A DNA stretch of 64,000 nt, from assembly GCF_016406305.1 (NCBI RefSeq), contig NZ_CP066369.1, forward strand, positions 1,072,501 through 1,136,500. Direction: 5' to 3'. The notes below the pieces were generated by a model, which did not search any database, was not told the origin of the DNA, and saw only the letters and a program-made list of their open reading frames with translations. A program made the translations under genes and the position numbers. How positions within the stretch are numbered: the stretch's first letter is position 1; every line of letters starts with the position of its first letter. The stretch comes from Shewanella putrefaciens (GTDB lineage Bacteria > Pseudomonadota > Gammaproteobacteria > Enterobacterales > Shewanellaceae). Of this stretch, positions 26,664 through 40,067 are shown one piece after another.

Positions 26664-27131
26664 CTATTTTTCATCACAGAAGAGCTTAATTCTCTCCTGC
26701 TGCTGTGCAATGGCGGCTTGCCTCTCTTCTTCGGTCATAGCCTCCGGCTCCTTGGTTGGATCTTCACTCTGACGAATAAGCTGGTTGTGTGTCGTCAGTA
26801 CATCCAAATTATGTTTGGCATTTTCACAGATCGACTGAGCTTGTTTAGCATCTTTTTCTTTAATGAGTGCCGCCGATTTCTCGAGTTCACTCACTTCTTG
26901 TGGTTGTTCTTTTTTGGTCGGTGCTACATAACCTACTTTGGCCGGTTCAATATCTTCACTATAGAGTTGATTGGCTTTCTGTTGTTCTTGTTCTGGTGGT
27001 TGTTGGCTGTAATGCGTGACCCCCTGTTCATCAACCCAAGTGTAAATCACACCTGCAATTACGGGTTGTCCTAACAAGCAGAGCCCAAATATGTAAAATA
27101 GCGGCGCCGTTAACCTAGTCATCTTTAACAT
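26664..27131 (-). CDS. DUF4124 domain secreted protein
   Basis: 155 aa from the ATG at 27131 (GAGGG 9 bp upstream); an ATG nine bases earlier has no spacer to that site. Signal peptide to about residue 26 (VIA-G). The DUF4124 motif follows: YTWVDEQGVTHYSQQPP. Then a Gln/Glu/Lys-rich, probably helical or coiled-coil, tail with two Cys (ICENAK, FCDEK). Function unknown; family members are envelope proteins. It is divergent from pssA. Confidence 0.87.
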   Translation of the reverse strand: MLKMTRLTAPLFYIFGLCLLGQPVIAGVIYTWVDEQGVTHYSQQPPEQEQQKANQLYSEDIEPAKVGYVAPTKKEQPQEVSELEKSAALIKEKDAKQAQSICENAKHNLDVLTTHNQLIRQSEDPTKEPEAMTEEERQAAIAQQQERIKLFCDEK

Positions 27132-27223
27132 GGGTATCATCCCTCATTGTCGCTCATCGACATGCTAGTAAAATATGCTATCTTGAAGCTTACTTTCTCT
27201 CCAGCTTATAACTTAATAAGTGT

Positions 27224-28057
27224 ATGCAAAATTCTTCGAATCAAACAGTAAAGAATAAAGGTATCTATTTACTGCCCAATCTATTTACCACAGCAGGGTT
27301 ATTTTCGGGTTTTTATGCTGTGATTGCCTCGATGAATGCCAATTTTGAAGCCGCGGCGATTGCGATATTTGTCGCAATGATCTGCGATGGTCTTGATGGC
27401 CGAGTCGCAAGACTCACTAATACGCAAAGTGACTTTGGTGCAGAGTATGACAGTATGGCGGACATGGTGTCCTTTGGCATGGCGCCCGCATTACTTGCCT
27501 ATAATTGGGCGTTAGCCGACTTAGGTAAAATAGGTTGGCTAGCGTCGTTCATTTATTGCGCTGGTGCCGCCCTAAGGCTCGCCCGTTTTAATACTCAAGT
27601 TGGCGTGGCTGATAAGCGCTATTTCCAAGGGCTTGCCAGTCCAGCCGCAGCTGCCGTTATCGCCAGCAGTATTTGGCTAGGAAATCAGTACAGCTTAGAT
27701 GGCAAAAATATCAGCTGGATAGCGGGTCTTGTGACTGCGGCAATAGGCTTATTGATGGTGAGTAATTTCCGTTATCACTCTTTTAAAGAGATTGATTGGC
27801 GCGGTAAGGTGAACTTCATTGCCATCTTACTGGTTGTGGGCGTATTTGTGGTGGTATCGGTTCAACCAGCACTGATCCTGTGTATCGGTTTCTACCTTTA
27901 TGCAATTTCAGGCCCTGTCATTACGATTAGAACGGTAAGAAAATTAAAGGTCGCCCATGTAGTTGGTGATAATGAACCTAGTGAAACTGACACTGATGTA
28001 GAAACTGCCGCTGATATAGAAGTCGAACCCCAAAATAGACATGAAGATAAGCCTTAA
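27224..28057 (+). CDS. pssA: Phosphatidylserine synthase, CDP-alcohol phosphotransferase type
   Basis: 277 aa inner-membrane enzyme: CDP-diacylglycerol + L-serine to phosphatidylserine + CMP, the first step to phosphatidylethanolamine. The catalytic signature D-G-x2-A-R-x8-G-x3-D-x3-D is seen as DGLDGRVARLTNTQSDFGAEYDSMAD near residues 60-85 (split here for reading). About eight hydrophobic helices and an acidic C-terminal tail. This is the type II family, unlike the phospholipase-D-like type I enzyme of E. coli. The ribosome-binding site is weak. Confidence 0.92.
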   Translation: MQNSSNQTVKNKGIYLLPNLFTTAGLFSGFYAVIASMNANFEAAAIAIFVAMICDGLDGRVARLTNTQSDFGAEYDSMADMVSFGMAPALLAYNWALADLGKIGWLASFIYCAGAALRLARFNTQVGVADKRYFQGLASPAAAAVIASSIWLGNQYSLDGKNISWIAGLVTAAIGLLMVSNFRYHSFKEIDWRGKVNFIAILLVVGVFVVVSVQPALILCIGFYLYAISGPVITIRTVRKLKVAHVVGDNEPSETDTDVETAADIEVEPQNRHEDKP

Positions 28058-28126
28058 CGGGATATTTCTCTTTATCATTACCGATATATGCTAGGTACAC
28101 TTGCCTTGATAGATTGAACATAAGAA

Positions 28127-28197
28127 AGTAGTCGGATGTCATCTAAATCAGCTAACCACGGGACTGTTGGCTGATATAGCTAAAAGCTTCGACTACT
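28127..28197. repeat. Imperfect inverted repeat between pssA and rrn P1
   Basis: Outer arms AGTAGTCG (28127-28134) / CGACTACT (28190-28197) and inner arms ATCAGCTAAC / GTTGGCTGAT are nested about one centre near 28162. It could fold as a long hairpin in the pssA transcript. Confidence 0.5.
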
Positions 28198-28341
28198 GAC
28201 TGTTTATGTATATTTGATCTATTAAATTCTCTGCACTCCTAAAATTCCTATGCCAAACTTACCAACCCAAGGGGAGTATCCCTTTTTAGCGCGCATTTCG
28301 CTGGTTATTTGTTCACTTGGCGTTAATTGTTAAAAAAGCCC

Positions 28342-28369
28342 TTGCACAAAAAGTTTCACTGCCTATAAT
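28342..28369 (+). promoter_or_regulatory. rRNA operon promoter P1
   Basis: -35 TTGCAC (28342-28347), 16-bp spacer, -10 TATAAT (28364-28369), preceded by A/T-rich sequence as for an UP element. About 435 bp before 16S. Confidence 0.85.
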
Positions 28370-28469
28370 GCGCATCCACTGACACGGCAGGCAGCGTTAA
28401 GCAGCTAATGTGACAGTTCATCGATGAGTTTACTGATTGATGAGCGAAAAGAAAGTTTGCAAAAACTCC

Positions 28470-28497
28470 TTGACGCGAAACGGGAAATGCGTAAAAT
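28470..28497 (+). promoter_or_regulatory. rRNA operon promoter P2
   Basis: -35 TTGACG (28470-28475), 16-bp spacer, -10 TAAAAT (28492-28497), then a GC-rich discriminator GCACGACCC, as in stringently controlled promoters. Confidence 0.8.
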
Positions 28498-28589
28498 GCA
28501 CGACCCTGAGTTGACGAGAAGTCAGCCCTAGCCAACTGGAAGCGTTCGGCGCTCAGTGTGGTACTCAAGTTCTCTTACGAATATTGAGT

Positions 28590-28601
28590 TGCTCTTTAAC
28601 A
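28590..28601 (+). promoter_or_regulatory. boxA antitermination site in rrn leader
   Basis: TGCTCTTTAACA equals the E. coli rrn boxA sequence. It recruits the NusB/S10 antitermination complex. Confidence 0.9.
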
Positions 28602-28804
28602 AGATAAAACAAGAAATCTGTGTGGACACTCACAGGTGTTGAGTTAATCGAAACTGCTTAGCCTTAGGGTTGGCAGTCAAAGAATTAAATCAATGATGAA
28701 GAGTGTTCATAGCAATATGTACAGTTTGTTGCTGTGAAAGCAGTAACAAAAAAATCAGAATTCATTGAGCCGCTGAAGTCGCAAGACGGAAGCAACAAAA
28801 CTTT

Positions 28805-30346
<1,542 letters not shown>

Positions 30347-30484
30347 CCTATACGACTAACTTACGCTTGTTGGGTCGACAACATGGCATCCGTGCCGAGT
30401 CGACACAAAAACATCCGTGTTTTTGAGTGTTCACACAGATAACTTGTTCTTGTAGAGCGAGTGGCACGTCTTAACGACGATGCT

Positions 30485-30496
30485 TGTTCTTTAACA
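30485..30496 (+). promoter_or_regulatory. boxA antitermination site in the spacer
   Basis: TGTTCTTTAACA, a boxA close to the leader copy, in the usual place between 16S and 23S. Confidence 0.85.
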
Positions 30497-30729
30497 ATTT
30501 GGAAAGCTGATAGTATTAAACACAATGATGTCTGTCGTTGTGTTGATACGAAAAAAGTTTAATGCGAAAGCATTGAACATTGAGTTCTCAAACACTTTAT
30601 TAAGTGTCTTGAATATTCAAGTCTAAGGCGCGTCCACTTCTTTGGTCAGAAGTGAGACAAGTAAAACCAAGCTGGTCGCAATGCGACTCAAAAGTCTTGA
30701 CAGTTTCGACTGTAGCAAGCGCAGCAAGT

Positions 30730-30822
30730 GGGTTGTTAGGCAAAGCCGTGAGGTGAGCGAGGAATGAGTGTAGCAGCGCTACATGATTGACAAGCGAGAC
30801 TCATAATGCGGCATAACAATCC
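30730..30822. repeat. 93-bp symmetrical palindrome in the rRNA spacer
   Basis: Outer arms GGGTTGTTAGGC (30730-30741) and GCATAACAATCC (30811-30822), and a perfect central stem TGTAGC-agc-GCTACA (30769-30783), all share a centre at 30776. Intermediate positions pair partly. It looks like a small inserted palindromic element. Confidence 0.6.
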
Positions 30823-30861
30823 AATCGCAAGCGATGAGAGAAAGACCCATTTGGGTTGTAT

Positions 30862-33754
<2,893 letters not shown>

Positions 33755-33934
33755 TACAACCCAGATGGGTTTTGCTAAGCGAACTTAGACAGAATATATG
33801 CACTTAATGAAGTGTGGACTCAGAAAACAAACAGCTTTCCGAATTATTAAATAAGATAAGAGCCGATTTTAGTTCCTAGAACCTAGAGTCTAGCAGCACG
33901 AAGTGCGCTCTCGAGTCTTGTTTAAAACCGAATT

Positions 33935-34054
33935 TGCTTGGTGACAATAGCATTGTGGTCCCACCTGATCCCATCCCGAACTCAGAAGTGAAACGCAATC
34001 GCGCCGATGGTAGTGTGGGGTCTCCCCATGTGAGAGTAGGTCATCGCCAAGCGC
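33935..34054 (+). rRNA. rrf: 5S ribosomal RNA
   Basis: About 120 nt. 5' TGCTTGG pairs with 3' CCAAGC. Conserved CCACCTGATCCCATCCCGAACTC (in two parts) and GAGAGTAGG are present. Single copy, followed by the operon terminator. Confidence 0.96.
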
Positions 34055-34080
34055 CTAATTATCTTGTAAAGATGTAACGA

Positions 34081-34107
34081 AGCCAGCTGAATAAGCTGGC
34101 TTTTTTG
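34081..34107 (+). terminator. Terminator of the rRNA operon
   Basis: 8-bp stem AGCCAGCT / AGCTGGCT with a 5-nt loop, then T6. Confidence 0.93.
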
Positions 34108-34227
34108 CATTTGGAATTCACTCAATTTTGCTTTAAAGCCCGACTAACCCCAATCCGCATTTAAGTTTACTCACCACACCCAATCTTTTAATTATGCCTT
34201 TATCATGCGTTTTGTATGGCTTATAGA

Positions 34228-34297
34228 GGTATTCCATGCATGGCTGCAATCCCCACAATAACTTCATTCTGCTTGAAATACCTGTTTGTTAGCCACT
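34228..34297. repeat. Second, partial copy of the clpB-leader repeat
   Basis: The 16-mer CTGTTTGTTAGCCACT at 34282-34297 is identical to 23895-23910. A TGCAATCCCCAC end about 50 bp to its left resembles the left end TGCCAATCCCAT of the clpB copy. The matching right end is missing; a short ORF abuts there instead. Confidence 0.55.
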
Positions 34298-34453
34298 GCC
34301 ATCCATGGTGGCAACGGTATGACTTTCTGACTTTTTTGACTTAGTGTGCTGAGAAGCCCTTGCCAGATATTGGTAGGTCTTCTGTTCAGCCTGTTGCTGA
34401 ATAGCCTGTGCCAATGGGATGGCATATTCGAATTGATGCCGTCTTATGACCAT
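34289..34453 (-). CDS. Possible 54-aa small protein of unknown function
   Basis: 54 codons from ATG 34453 to TAA at 34289-34291. The product starts MVIRRHQFEYAI, is rich in Gln/Ala/Lys (IQQQAEQKTYQYLARAS) and ends VATMDGSG. The middle could form one amphipathic helix; there is no signal or membrane segment. The stop codon lies inside the repeat shared with the clpB leader, so the 3' end may have been supplied by that element. AGAGGA lies about 13 bp upstream. It may instead be a remnant of a longer gene. No homologue recognised. Confidence 0.35.
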   Translation of the reverse strand: MVIRRHQFEYAIPLAQAIQQQAEQKTYQYLARASQHTKSKKSESHTVATMDGSG

Positions 34454-34913
34454 CTACCGATATCTATTCCTCTACAGAGAGTCGAAGAGACGATATTTTT
34501 GCATAAATCCTCAATACCCAATTTATGGGCGATTGCTTATTCCTGAACAATGGCGTCATGTTTTCATAGGGAGAATGACTGAGCTTGGCTCATTGTTTTT
34601 CACAATAAAATGATGGATATGTATTTAAAAGAGCAATTTATGAGAAATCATCAATGGCATTCAATAAATTCATCAATATTGGTAAGACCATTTTACATTG
34701 TTGTGGTGTTATTAGTTTCTATTAGGTATGTTTGATAATTGTAAATATGTAGGGTTATTTCATAGCGTATGAATGAATAATCTTTAAATGTGATTTTATA
34801 TTCTTTGGTGTTTGCTGGCTCAGGGGAACATAAGTTTCTAGGTTTAAGCTTGAAAAAGAGAGTCATCAAAATATTTATGGGTAATGTATTCATTAGTAAG
34901 GAGTTAGAGGGGG

Positions 34914-35177
34914 ATGGGGGAGTTAACTGAGCAGTTAATCGATGCCGTTGGCATTATGGTTTTAGGGATGGGGTTGGTGTACTTGTTTTTAAGTGTGCTT
35001 ATTTTGGGCGTCCATATGGTCGCTAAATGGTGTGCAAGTGAGGTGGTGAATAGCAAAGTTGCATTGAATCCATCGCGCGACGTATCAGGATTGACGGCGA
35101 ATGCTAGTACTTTAGATCCCAAAGTCGTGGCTGCAATCACTTTAGCAGTTCAGCAATTTCGTTCGCACACAAAATAA
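34914..35177 (+). CDS. oadG: Oxaloacetate decarboxylase gamma subunit
   Basis: 87 aa. One N-terminal membrane helix (about 10-35, [16 protein letters not shown]), then a short soluble tail. This is the usual layout of OadG, which binds zinc and holds the alpha subunit to the membrane beta subunit. AGGAGTTAGAGGGGG precedes the ATG. The stop overlaps the first ATG of oadA (TAATG). Confidence 0.93.
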   Translation: MGELTEQLIDAVGIMVLGMGLVYLFLSVLILGVHMVAKWCASEVVNSKVALNPSRDVSGLTANASTLDPKVVAAITLAVQQFRSHTK

Positions 35178-35188
35178 TGGGGAGCAGT

Positions 35189-37009
35189 ATGAATTCAGTA
35201 TGTTCAGCATTGGCGCCAAAGCCATTAGTGTTAACCGATGTCGTTTTACGTGATGCGCATCAGTCTATCTTAGCTACTCGTTTAAGAATCGACGATATGT
35301 TACCTATAGCACCATTGCTCGATAGGGTTGGTTTCTGGTCGTTGGAATCTTGGGGCGGTGCGACCTTCGATGCCTGTATTCGTTATCTTGGTGAAGACCC
35401 CTGGGACAGAATTCGTGAGCTAAAAAAGGTGATGCCCAATACACCGCAGCAAATGTTGCTGCGTGGTCAAAACCTATTGGGCTATCGCCATTATGCCGAT
35501 GATTTAGTCATGCGTTTTGTTGAGCGCGCCCATACCAATGGCGTCGATGTATTCCGTATTTTCGATGCGATGAACGATGTAAGAAATCTCGAGACTGCAG
35601 TAAAAGCCGTGCGCCAAGTCGGCGGCCATGCCCAAGGGACAATTTCCTATACGACTAGCCCAGTGCATACCATAGAGACTTGGGTGGATATGGCCAAACG
35701 CCTCGAAGATATGGGTTGTGACTCTTTGTGTATCAAAGATATGGCGGGATTGCTTAAGCCGATAGAAGCGTATGAGCTTATTAGCAGACTTAAATCCCAA
35801 ACCCAACTTGTGTTGTCAATGCATTGTCACGCAACGACAGGTTTGAGTACGGCAACTTACCAAAAGGCCATTGAAGCGGGTGTGGATGTCCTCGATACGG
35901 CTATTTCCTCTATGAGTCAAACCTATGGCCATACGGCAACTGAAACCGTGATTGCCATTGTAGAAGATACTGAGCGTGCAACGGGTTACGATATGCAGTT
36001 GCTTGAGGAGATTGCCGCTTATTTCCGTGAAGTGCGTAAGAAGTACGCTAAATTTGAAGGCGCGTTGAAAGGCATAGATTCACGTATTTTACGCGCACAG
36101 GTACCTGGTGGCATGTTGACCAATATGGAGAGTCAACTTAAGGAGCAAGGCGCGGCCGATAAGATGGACTTGGTCTTGGAAGAAATTCCCCTAGTACGTG
36201 CCGATTTGGGGTTCTTGCCCTTAGTGACGCCCACATCGCAAATTGTTGGCTCGCAGGCGGTCATTAATGTGTTGATGGGTGAGCGTTATAAGTCACTGAC
36301 CAAAGAGACTGAGGGCGTGCTCAAGGGCGAGTATGGCGCAACCCCAGCCCCCGTCGATGCCGCCTTGCAAGCCAGAGTCTTACAAGGGGCGCAAGCCATA
36401 ACCTGTCGTCCTGCGGACCTGTTAACGCCGGAGCTGGCTAAATTAAGGCAGGAATTGACGGACAAAGCGAAGGCTCAAGGCATTCGCCTATCGTCAGAGT
36501 ATGACGATGATGTGCTGACTTATGCACTCTTCCCACAAATAGGATTGCAGTTCTTAAAGAATCGTGACGATCCGAGCGCCTTTGAGCCTAAACCTGAGCT
36601 GACGTCGGCACCTGCTGCTTCTAATGCTGTAGATCGTGGCCCAGAAACTTACACTGTCACTGTCGAAGGGCAAGAATATGTGGTTGAAGTCTCGGCTGGC
36701 GGTGAAATCAGCCAGATCCAGCCACAGGGCCAAAGTGTTCATGCCGTGCAAGCTGTAACGGCGAACACTACGCCAACTGCGAGCCATGGAGAGATCAGGC
36801 TTGAAATGAGCGCGCCTTTATCGGGTAACATCTTCAAAGTGCATGTTTCCCCTGGCGATCGGGTGCGAGAAGGCGATGTTGTGATCATCCTCGAAGCGAT
36901 GAAAATGGAAACTGAAATTCGTGCTCAGGGCGATGGCATTATCGCTAAGCTTTGGGTGAAAGAAGGCGACTCAGTTTCTGTGGGTTCTCAATTACTGGCC
37001 TTGGCGTAG
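35189..37009 (+). CDS. oadA: Oxaloacetate decarboxylase alpha subunit (biotin-containing)
   Basis: 606 aa from ATG 35189, which has GGGGAG just upstream; the ATG at 35177 overlapping oadG is an alternative adding four residues. The carboxyltransferase domain starts [10 protein letters not shown], with metal-ligand motif SMHCHATTG. The conserved carboxylase middle domain covers to about 460, followed by a Pro/Ala-rich linker. The biotin domain has EAMKMET with the biotinyl-lysine near the C-terminus. Decarboxylates oxaloacetate with OadB/OadG, coupled to Na+ export. Confidence 0.96.
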   Translation: MNSVCSALAPKPLVLTDVVLRDAHQSILATRLRIDDMLPIAPLLDRVGFWSLESWGGATFDACIRYLGEDPWDRIRELKKVMPNTPQQMLLRGQNLLGYRHYADDLVMRFVERAHTNGVDVFRIFDAMNDVRNLETAVKAVRQVGGHAQGTISYTTSPVHTIETWVDMAKRLEDMGCDSLCIKDMAGLLKPIEAYELISRLKSQTQLVLSMHCHATTGLSTATYQKAIEAGVDVLDTAISSMSQTYGHTATETVIAIVEDTERATGYDMQLLEEIAAYFREVRKKYAKFEGALKGIDSRILRAQVPGGMLTNMESQLKEQGAADKMDLVLEEIPLVRADLGFLPLVTPTSQIVGSQAVINVLMGERYKSLTKETEGVLKGEYGATPAPVDAALQARVLQGAQAITCRPADLLTPELAKLRQELTDKAKAQGIRLSSEYDDDVLTYALFPQIGLQFLKNRDDPSAFEPKPELTSAPAASNAVDRGPETYTVTVEGQEYVVEVSAGGEISQIQPQGQSVHAVQAVTANTTPTASHGEIRLEMSAPLSGNIFKVHVSPGDRVREGDVVIILEAMKMETEIRAQGDGIIAKLWVKEGDSVSVGSQLLALA

Positions 37010-37017
37010 GAGTCATT

Positions 37018-38148
37018 ATGGAAGGTTTAATGGCTTTTTGGGCCGAGACAGGTATTGCTCACTTTACCGGCGGGCAAGTGTTGATGATGGCGGTGGGCGC
37101 TTTACTCCTCTATCTCGCCATAGTGCGAGGCTTTGAGCCTTTATTATTGCTGCCAATTGGTTTTGGCGCTGTATTGGCGAATATTCCCCATGCGGGATTT
37201 ACCGAAGAGGGCGGCATGCTGTATTACGCCTATCACGTGGGGATTGAGACTGGGGTGTTCCCGCTGTTGATCTTTATGGGCGTTGGCGCGCTGACCGACT
37301 TTAGTGCTTTGATTGCGAATCCTAAAACCCTGTTGTTAGGGGCGGCGGCGCAGTTTGGAATTTTTGCGACATTGATTGGCGCAATCGCACTGAACTTAGT
37401 GCCGGGCTTTGAGTTTACGATGAAAGACGCGGCGGCCATTGCGATTATTGGCGGTGCCGATGGGCCGACGGCGATTTTCCTCGCCTCAAAGCTGGCACCT
37501 GAGCTATTGGGGGCGATTGCGGTCGCGGCCTATTCCTATATGGCCTTAGTCCCGATTATTCAGCCGCCGATCATGCGTTTACTGACCACCCAAGCCGAGC
37601 GCGAAATTAAAATGGAGCAGCTGCGTGAGGTCAGTAAAAAGGAAAAGATCATTTTCCCTATGATGGTACTGGGATTAACGATTCTATTTTTACCCGCGGC
37701 GACGCCGTTAGTGGGCATGTTTTGCCTTGGTAACTTGATGCGTGAATCGGGTGTAGTGGATAGATTATCAAAAACGGCGCAGAACGAGCTTATTAATATA
37801 GTGACCATATTTTTAGGCTTAGCCGTGGGGTCTAAACTTTCCGCCGAGCAATTTTTGCGTGTCGAAACCTTAGGCATTTTAATTTTAGGGGCCTTAGCTT
37901 TTAGTATTGGTACTGCGGCAGGTGTGTTAATGGCAAAACTGATGTGTAAGTTATCGGGTGGTAAGATTAATCCTTTGATTGGAGCCGCAGGAGTGTCGGC
38001 TGTACCTATGGCGGCGCGGGTCGTGAACAAAGTTGGTTTAGAGGCCAATCAGCATAACTTTTTGCTGATGCACGCCATGGGGCCGAATGTGGCTGGAGTA
38101 TTAGGCTCGGCGGTTGCGGCTGGGATATTACTCGCCGTGCTTGGTTAA
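37018..38148 (+). CDS. oadB: Oxaloacetate decarboxylase beta subunit (Na+ pump)
   Basis: 376 aa integral membrane protein of about ten helices. The start at 37018 has AGGAG 6 bp upstream and lies 8 bp after oadA. Conserved ion-path motifs are [10 protein letters not shown] (with the key Asp) and [13 protein letters not shown]. Decarboxylates carboxybiotin on OadA and exports Na+. Closes the oadGAB operon before a strong terminator. Confidence 0.96.
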   Translation: MEGLMAFWAETGIAHFTGGQVLMMAVGALLLYLAIVRGFEPLLLLPIGFGAVLANIPHAGFTEEGGMLYYAYHVGIETGVFPLLIFMGVGALTDFSALIANPKTLLLGAAAQFGIFATLIGAIALNLVPGFEFTMKDAAAIAIIGGADGPTAIFLASKLAPELLGAIAVAAYSYMALVPIIQPPIMRLLTTQAEREIKMEQLREVSKKEKIIFPMMVLGLTILFLPAATPLVGMFCLGNLMRESGVVDRLSKTAQNELINIVTIFLGLAVGSKLSAEQFLRVETLGILILGALAFSIGTAAGVLMAKLMCKLSGGKINPLIGAAGVSAVPMAARVVNKVGLEANQHNFLLMHAMGPNVAGVLGSAVAAGILLAVLG

Positions 38149-38161
38149 CGGGTTAATCGAT

Positions 38162-38187
38162 AGCCTACTCGGGACGAGTAGGCTTTT
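38162..38187 (+). terminator. Terminator of oadGAB
   Basis: 10-bp stem AGCCTACTCG / CGAGTAGGCT with a 3-nt loop, then T6. Confidence 0.93.
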
Positions 38188-38355
38188 TTATGCGGTTAGC
38201 CAAAGCAATAGCATCAAGAGCAAAATCAAAGTCCCACTGATGGCAATAATATAAATGTACCCGCGTTTGCCCTGGGCGAGTGGAAGTCCATTGGCTTTTA
38301 AAAACAATGTCCACAGCAAACACAATATCAGCGGGATTAAAAAGAGTTTAGTCAT
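38188..38355 (-). CDS. Small two-helix membrane protein, 55 aa
   Basis: 55 codons, ATG at 38355, TAA touching the oadB terminator. The product has two hydrophobic segments (4-19, LFLIPLILCLLWTLFL; 34-54, IYIIAISGTLILLL...) joined by a short loop with Lys/Arg (LAQGKRGY), so a hairpin membrane protein with both ends likely on one side. AAGG and GAG lie 13-8 bp upstream of the ATG. It converges on oadGAB and lies downstream of the dicarboxylate symporter. Function unknown. Confidence 0.65.
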   Translation of the reverse strand: MTKLFLIPLILCLLWTLFLKANGLPLAQGKRGYIYIIAISGTLILLLMLLLWLTA

Positions 38356-38483
38356 GCTGGCTCAACCTTTTTGTTTTGTATCATTGCAGTCTGGTATCAA
38401 TGAGTTTAACAGTTTGATCTTATTGGTAGTAATAGATTTTGATTTTATTCTTACCCCATGGAATAGTGGCTGTTATTTCCCCA

Positions 38484-38510
38484 ATAAAAAAGACCGCCGT
38501 AGCGGTCTTT
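38484..38510 (-). terminator. Terminator of the dicarboxylate symporter gene
   Basis: On the minus strand a 9-bp stem AAAGACCGC / GCGGTCTTT with a 4-nt loop is followed by T-rich sequence. It is 29 bp after the symporter stop. Confidence 0.92.
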
Positions 38511-38538
38511 CTATATTCCATTATTACTGAGCACTGCA

Positions 38539-39795
38539 TTACTGAGGATTGGCTGGTGATGTCTCCAGCATATCGTTCGAGTAAAACTGCGCTTCATCGA
38601 GTTCATTTTCGGATTTGCCGATCACCACAGCGGTCATCATATCGCCCGTCACATTGGTTGCGGTGCGGATCATATCGATAATACGGTCAATCGATGCAAT
38701 AAAGGCAATGCCTTCAAGTGGTAAACCAATCACACCTAAGGTGACGGTAAGCATCACCATTGCGCTGCCTGGGACTCCAGCGGTTCCTACCGATGCAACT
38801 GTGGCAGTCACGGCAATCATCACATAATCCAAGGTATCGAGGGGGATATTATAAATTTGGGCGATAAAGATAGCGGCTATCGCAGGGTAAATACCCCCAC
38901 AACCGTCCATGTTCATGGTAGCCCCTAATGGCATCACAAAGGCGCTATAGCGCTTTGATACGCCCATGGTTTCGACGGCGCGAGTACTTGCGGGCAGCGT
39001 GCCAAAACTTGATGAGGTACTAAACGCAACTAATTGTGCTGGCATGGCTTTACGGAAAAACTGCACAGGGCTTAAGCCTGCGACAAATTTAACTAAGCCT
39101 CCGTAGATAAAAATCATGTGGATGAGCGCTGCAATATAGATAGCGGCGATAAATTTACCTAGGGGTAAGAGGGTTGATAAACCATAGGCACCGACCACCC
39201 AAGCCATTAGGCCAAATACACCGATAGGGGTAAGCTTTAACACCATACGAGTCAATTGAAACATGACTTCAGCACCGGCTTCTATGGTGCGTTTCAGTGG
39301 TTCGGCTTTCTCGCCCACTTTATTGATAGCGATACCCACCAAAGCGGCAAACACAATAATCTGCAGTACTTTGCCTTCAGCCAAAGAGGCGAAAGGGTTC
39401 ACAGGGATCATATCGAGTAAAACCTGCGCAAAGCCTGGAATATTACGCTCGCGCACTTCGGTTGTTGTAAGCGCCATAGTGCCGCCCATATCGATCATCG
39501 AGCCCACGGCTAAACCTATCAATGAAGCGATTGTGCCCGTTAGCATAAACATCCCGAGGGTCTTTAAACTCAGGCGCTTCAAACTAGTCTGCGAACCTAG
39601 CGAGGTAATACTCACAACAATGGCACAGAACACCAAAGGTGCAACCAACATCTTGATAGCACTGATAAATAAATCACCTAAGGGTTTCAATACTGTCGCA
39701 GTTTCTCCTAAAATGACGCCAACAAGCGCCCCTAAGATAAAACCTGTGAGGACTTTTTGCCAAAAAGGAATGCGGCTAATAGTTTGTAGGATCAT
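38539..39795 (-). CDS. Dicarboxylate/amino acid:cation symporter (DAACS family)
   Basis: 418 aa with eight or more membrane helices. The family serine-rich motif appears as AFSTSSSFGTLPAS, followed by GATMNMDGCGGIYP and the VASVGTAGVPGSAMVM re-entrant loop. It resembles GltP/DctA proteins, which import glutamate, aspartate or C4-dicarboxylates with H+ or Na+. The exact substrate is not clear from sequence, but the place beside oxaloacetate decarboxylase suits C4-dicarboxylates. GGAAA precedes the ATG. Confidence 0.93.
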   Translation of the reverse strand: MILQTISRIPFWQKVLTGFILGALVGVILGETATVLKPLGDLFISAIKMLVAPLVFCAIVVSITSLGSQTSLKRLSLKTLGMFMLTGTIASLIGLAVGSMIDMGGTMALTTTEVRERNIPGFAQVLLDMIPVNPFASLAEGKVLQIIVFAALVGIAINKVGEKAEPLKRTIEAGAEVMFQLTRMVLKLTPIGVFGLMAWVVGAYGLSTLLPLGKFIAAIYIAALIHMIFIYGGLVKFVAGLSPVQFFRKAMPAQLVAFSTSSSFGTLPASTRAVETMGVSKRYSAFVMPLGATMNMDGCGGIYPAIAAIFIAQIYNIPLDTLDYVMIAVTATVASVGTAGVPGSAMVMLTVTLGVIGLPLEGIAFIASIDRIIDMIRTATNVTGDMMTAVVIGKSENELDEAQFYSNDMLETSPANPQ

Positions 39796-40067
39796 GGGTT
39801 TTCCAAAAAATAATATAAGTACAAGTCCATAGACCCGAGATGCTAGGATGTGCCTTCCATGGAACTAAGCGAACTCCTCGGGTATAGGAGATGTTTGCCA
39901 TTAAATGCATTGTATAGATAGAGTTGGGGTTATAACAAACCGATTTTCTTATAACTTATTGTGATAAATGAGTTTGTTGCAAAAAGGTTGCGCCCCATAT
40001 TTGCTTAACCAAGGAATTTTGGCAATGCATTTCTACACAGCATTATGTTTTCACTGAGTTATCATTT

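Larger units (their letters stand above)
28058..28804. other. Leader and promoter region of the rRNA operon
   Basis: 747 bp without a protein gene. The first 250 bp hold a long imperfect inverted repeat; then come rrn P1, P2, boxA and the 5' side of the 16S processing stem. No clear terminator for pssA is seen. Confidence 0.7.
30347..30861 (+). other. 16S-23S internal transcribed spacer without tRNA
   Basis: 515 bp. I find no tRNA-like segment (no T-loop GTTCGA, no Ile/Ala/Glu acceptor sequence). It holds a boxA at 30485, a symmetrical palindrome at 30730-30822 and the 5' half of the 23S processing stem. Confidence 0.85.
34055..34913. other. Long region between 5S and oadG
   Basis: 859 bp. 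After the rrn terminator it holds a copy of the repeat seen in the clpB leader (about 34228-34297), a 54-codon minus-strand ORF ending in it, and AT-rich sequence (34560-34900) probably carrying the oad promoter. No other gene is convincing. Confidence 0.6.

Noticed and set aside
30347..30861. tRNA gene in the 16S-23S spacer
   Set aside because: I looked for tRNA-Ile, -Ala and -Glu features and found no T loop, acceptor pair or anticodon arm. Hairpins there are the boxA context and the palindrome.
34346..34546. 66-codon plus-strand frame after 5S
   Set aside because: It lies opposite the more plausible 54-codon minus-strand ORF, has no ribosome-binding site, and the product does not resemble a protein family.
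34571..34600. Terminator-like TGAGC-ttg-GCTCA followed by T5
   Set aside because: Only a 5-bp stem with no supported upstream gene; too weak to call.
34693..34893. 66-codon minus-strand frame upstream of oadG
   Set aside because: Low-complexity AT-driven product with no start signal; it probably covers the oad promoter region.
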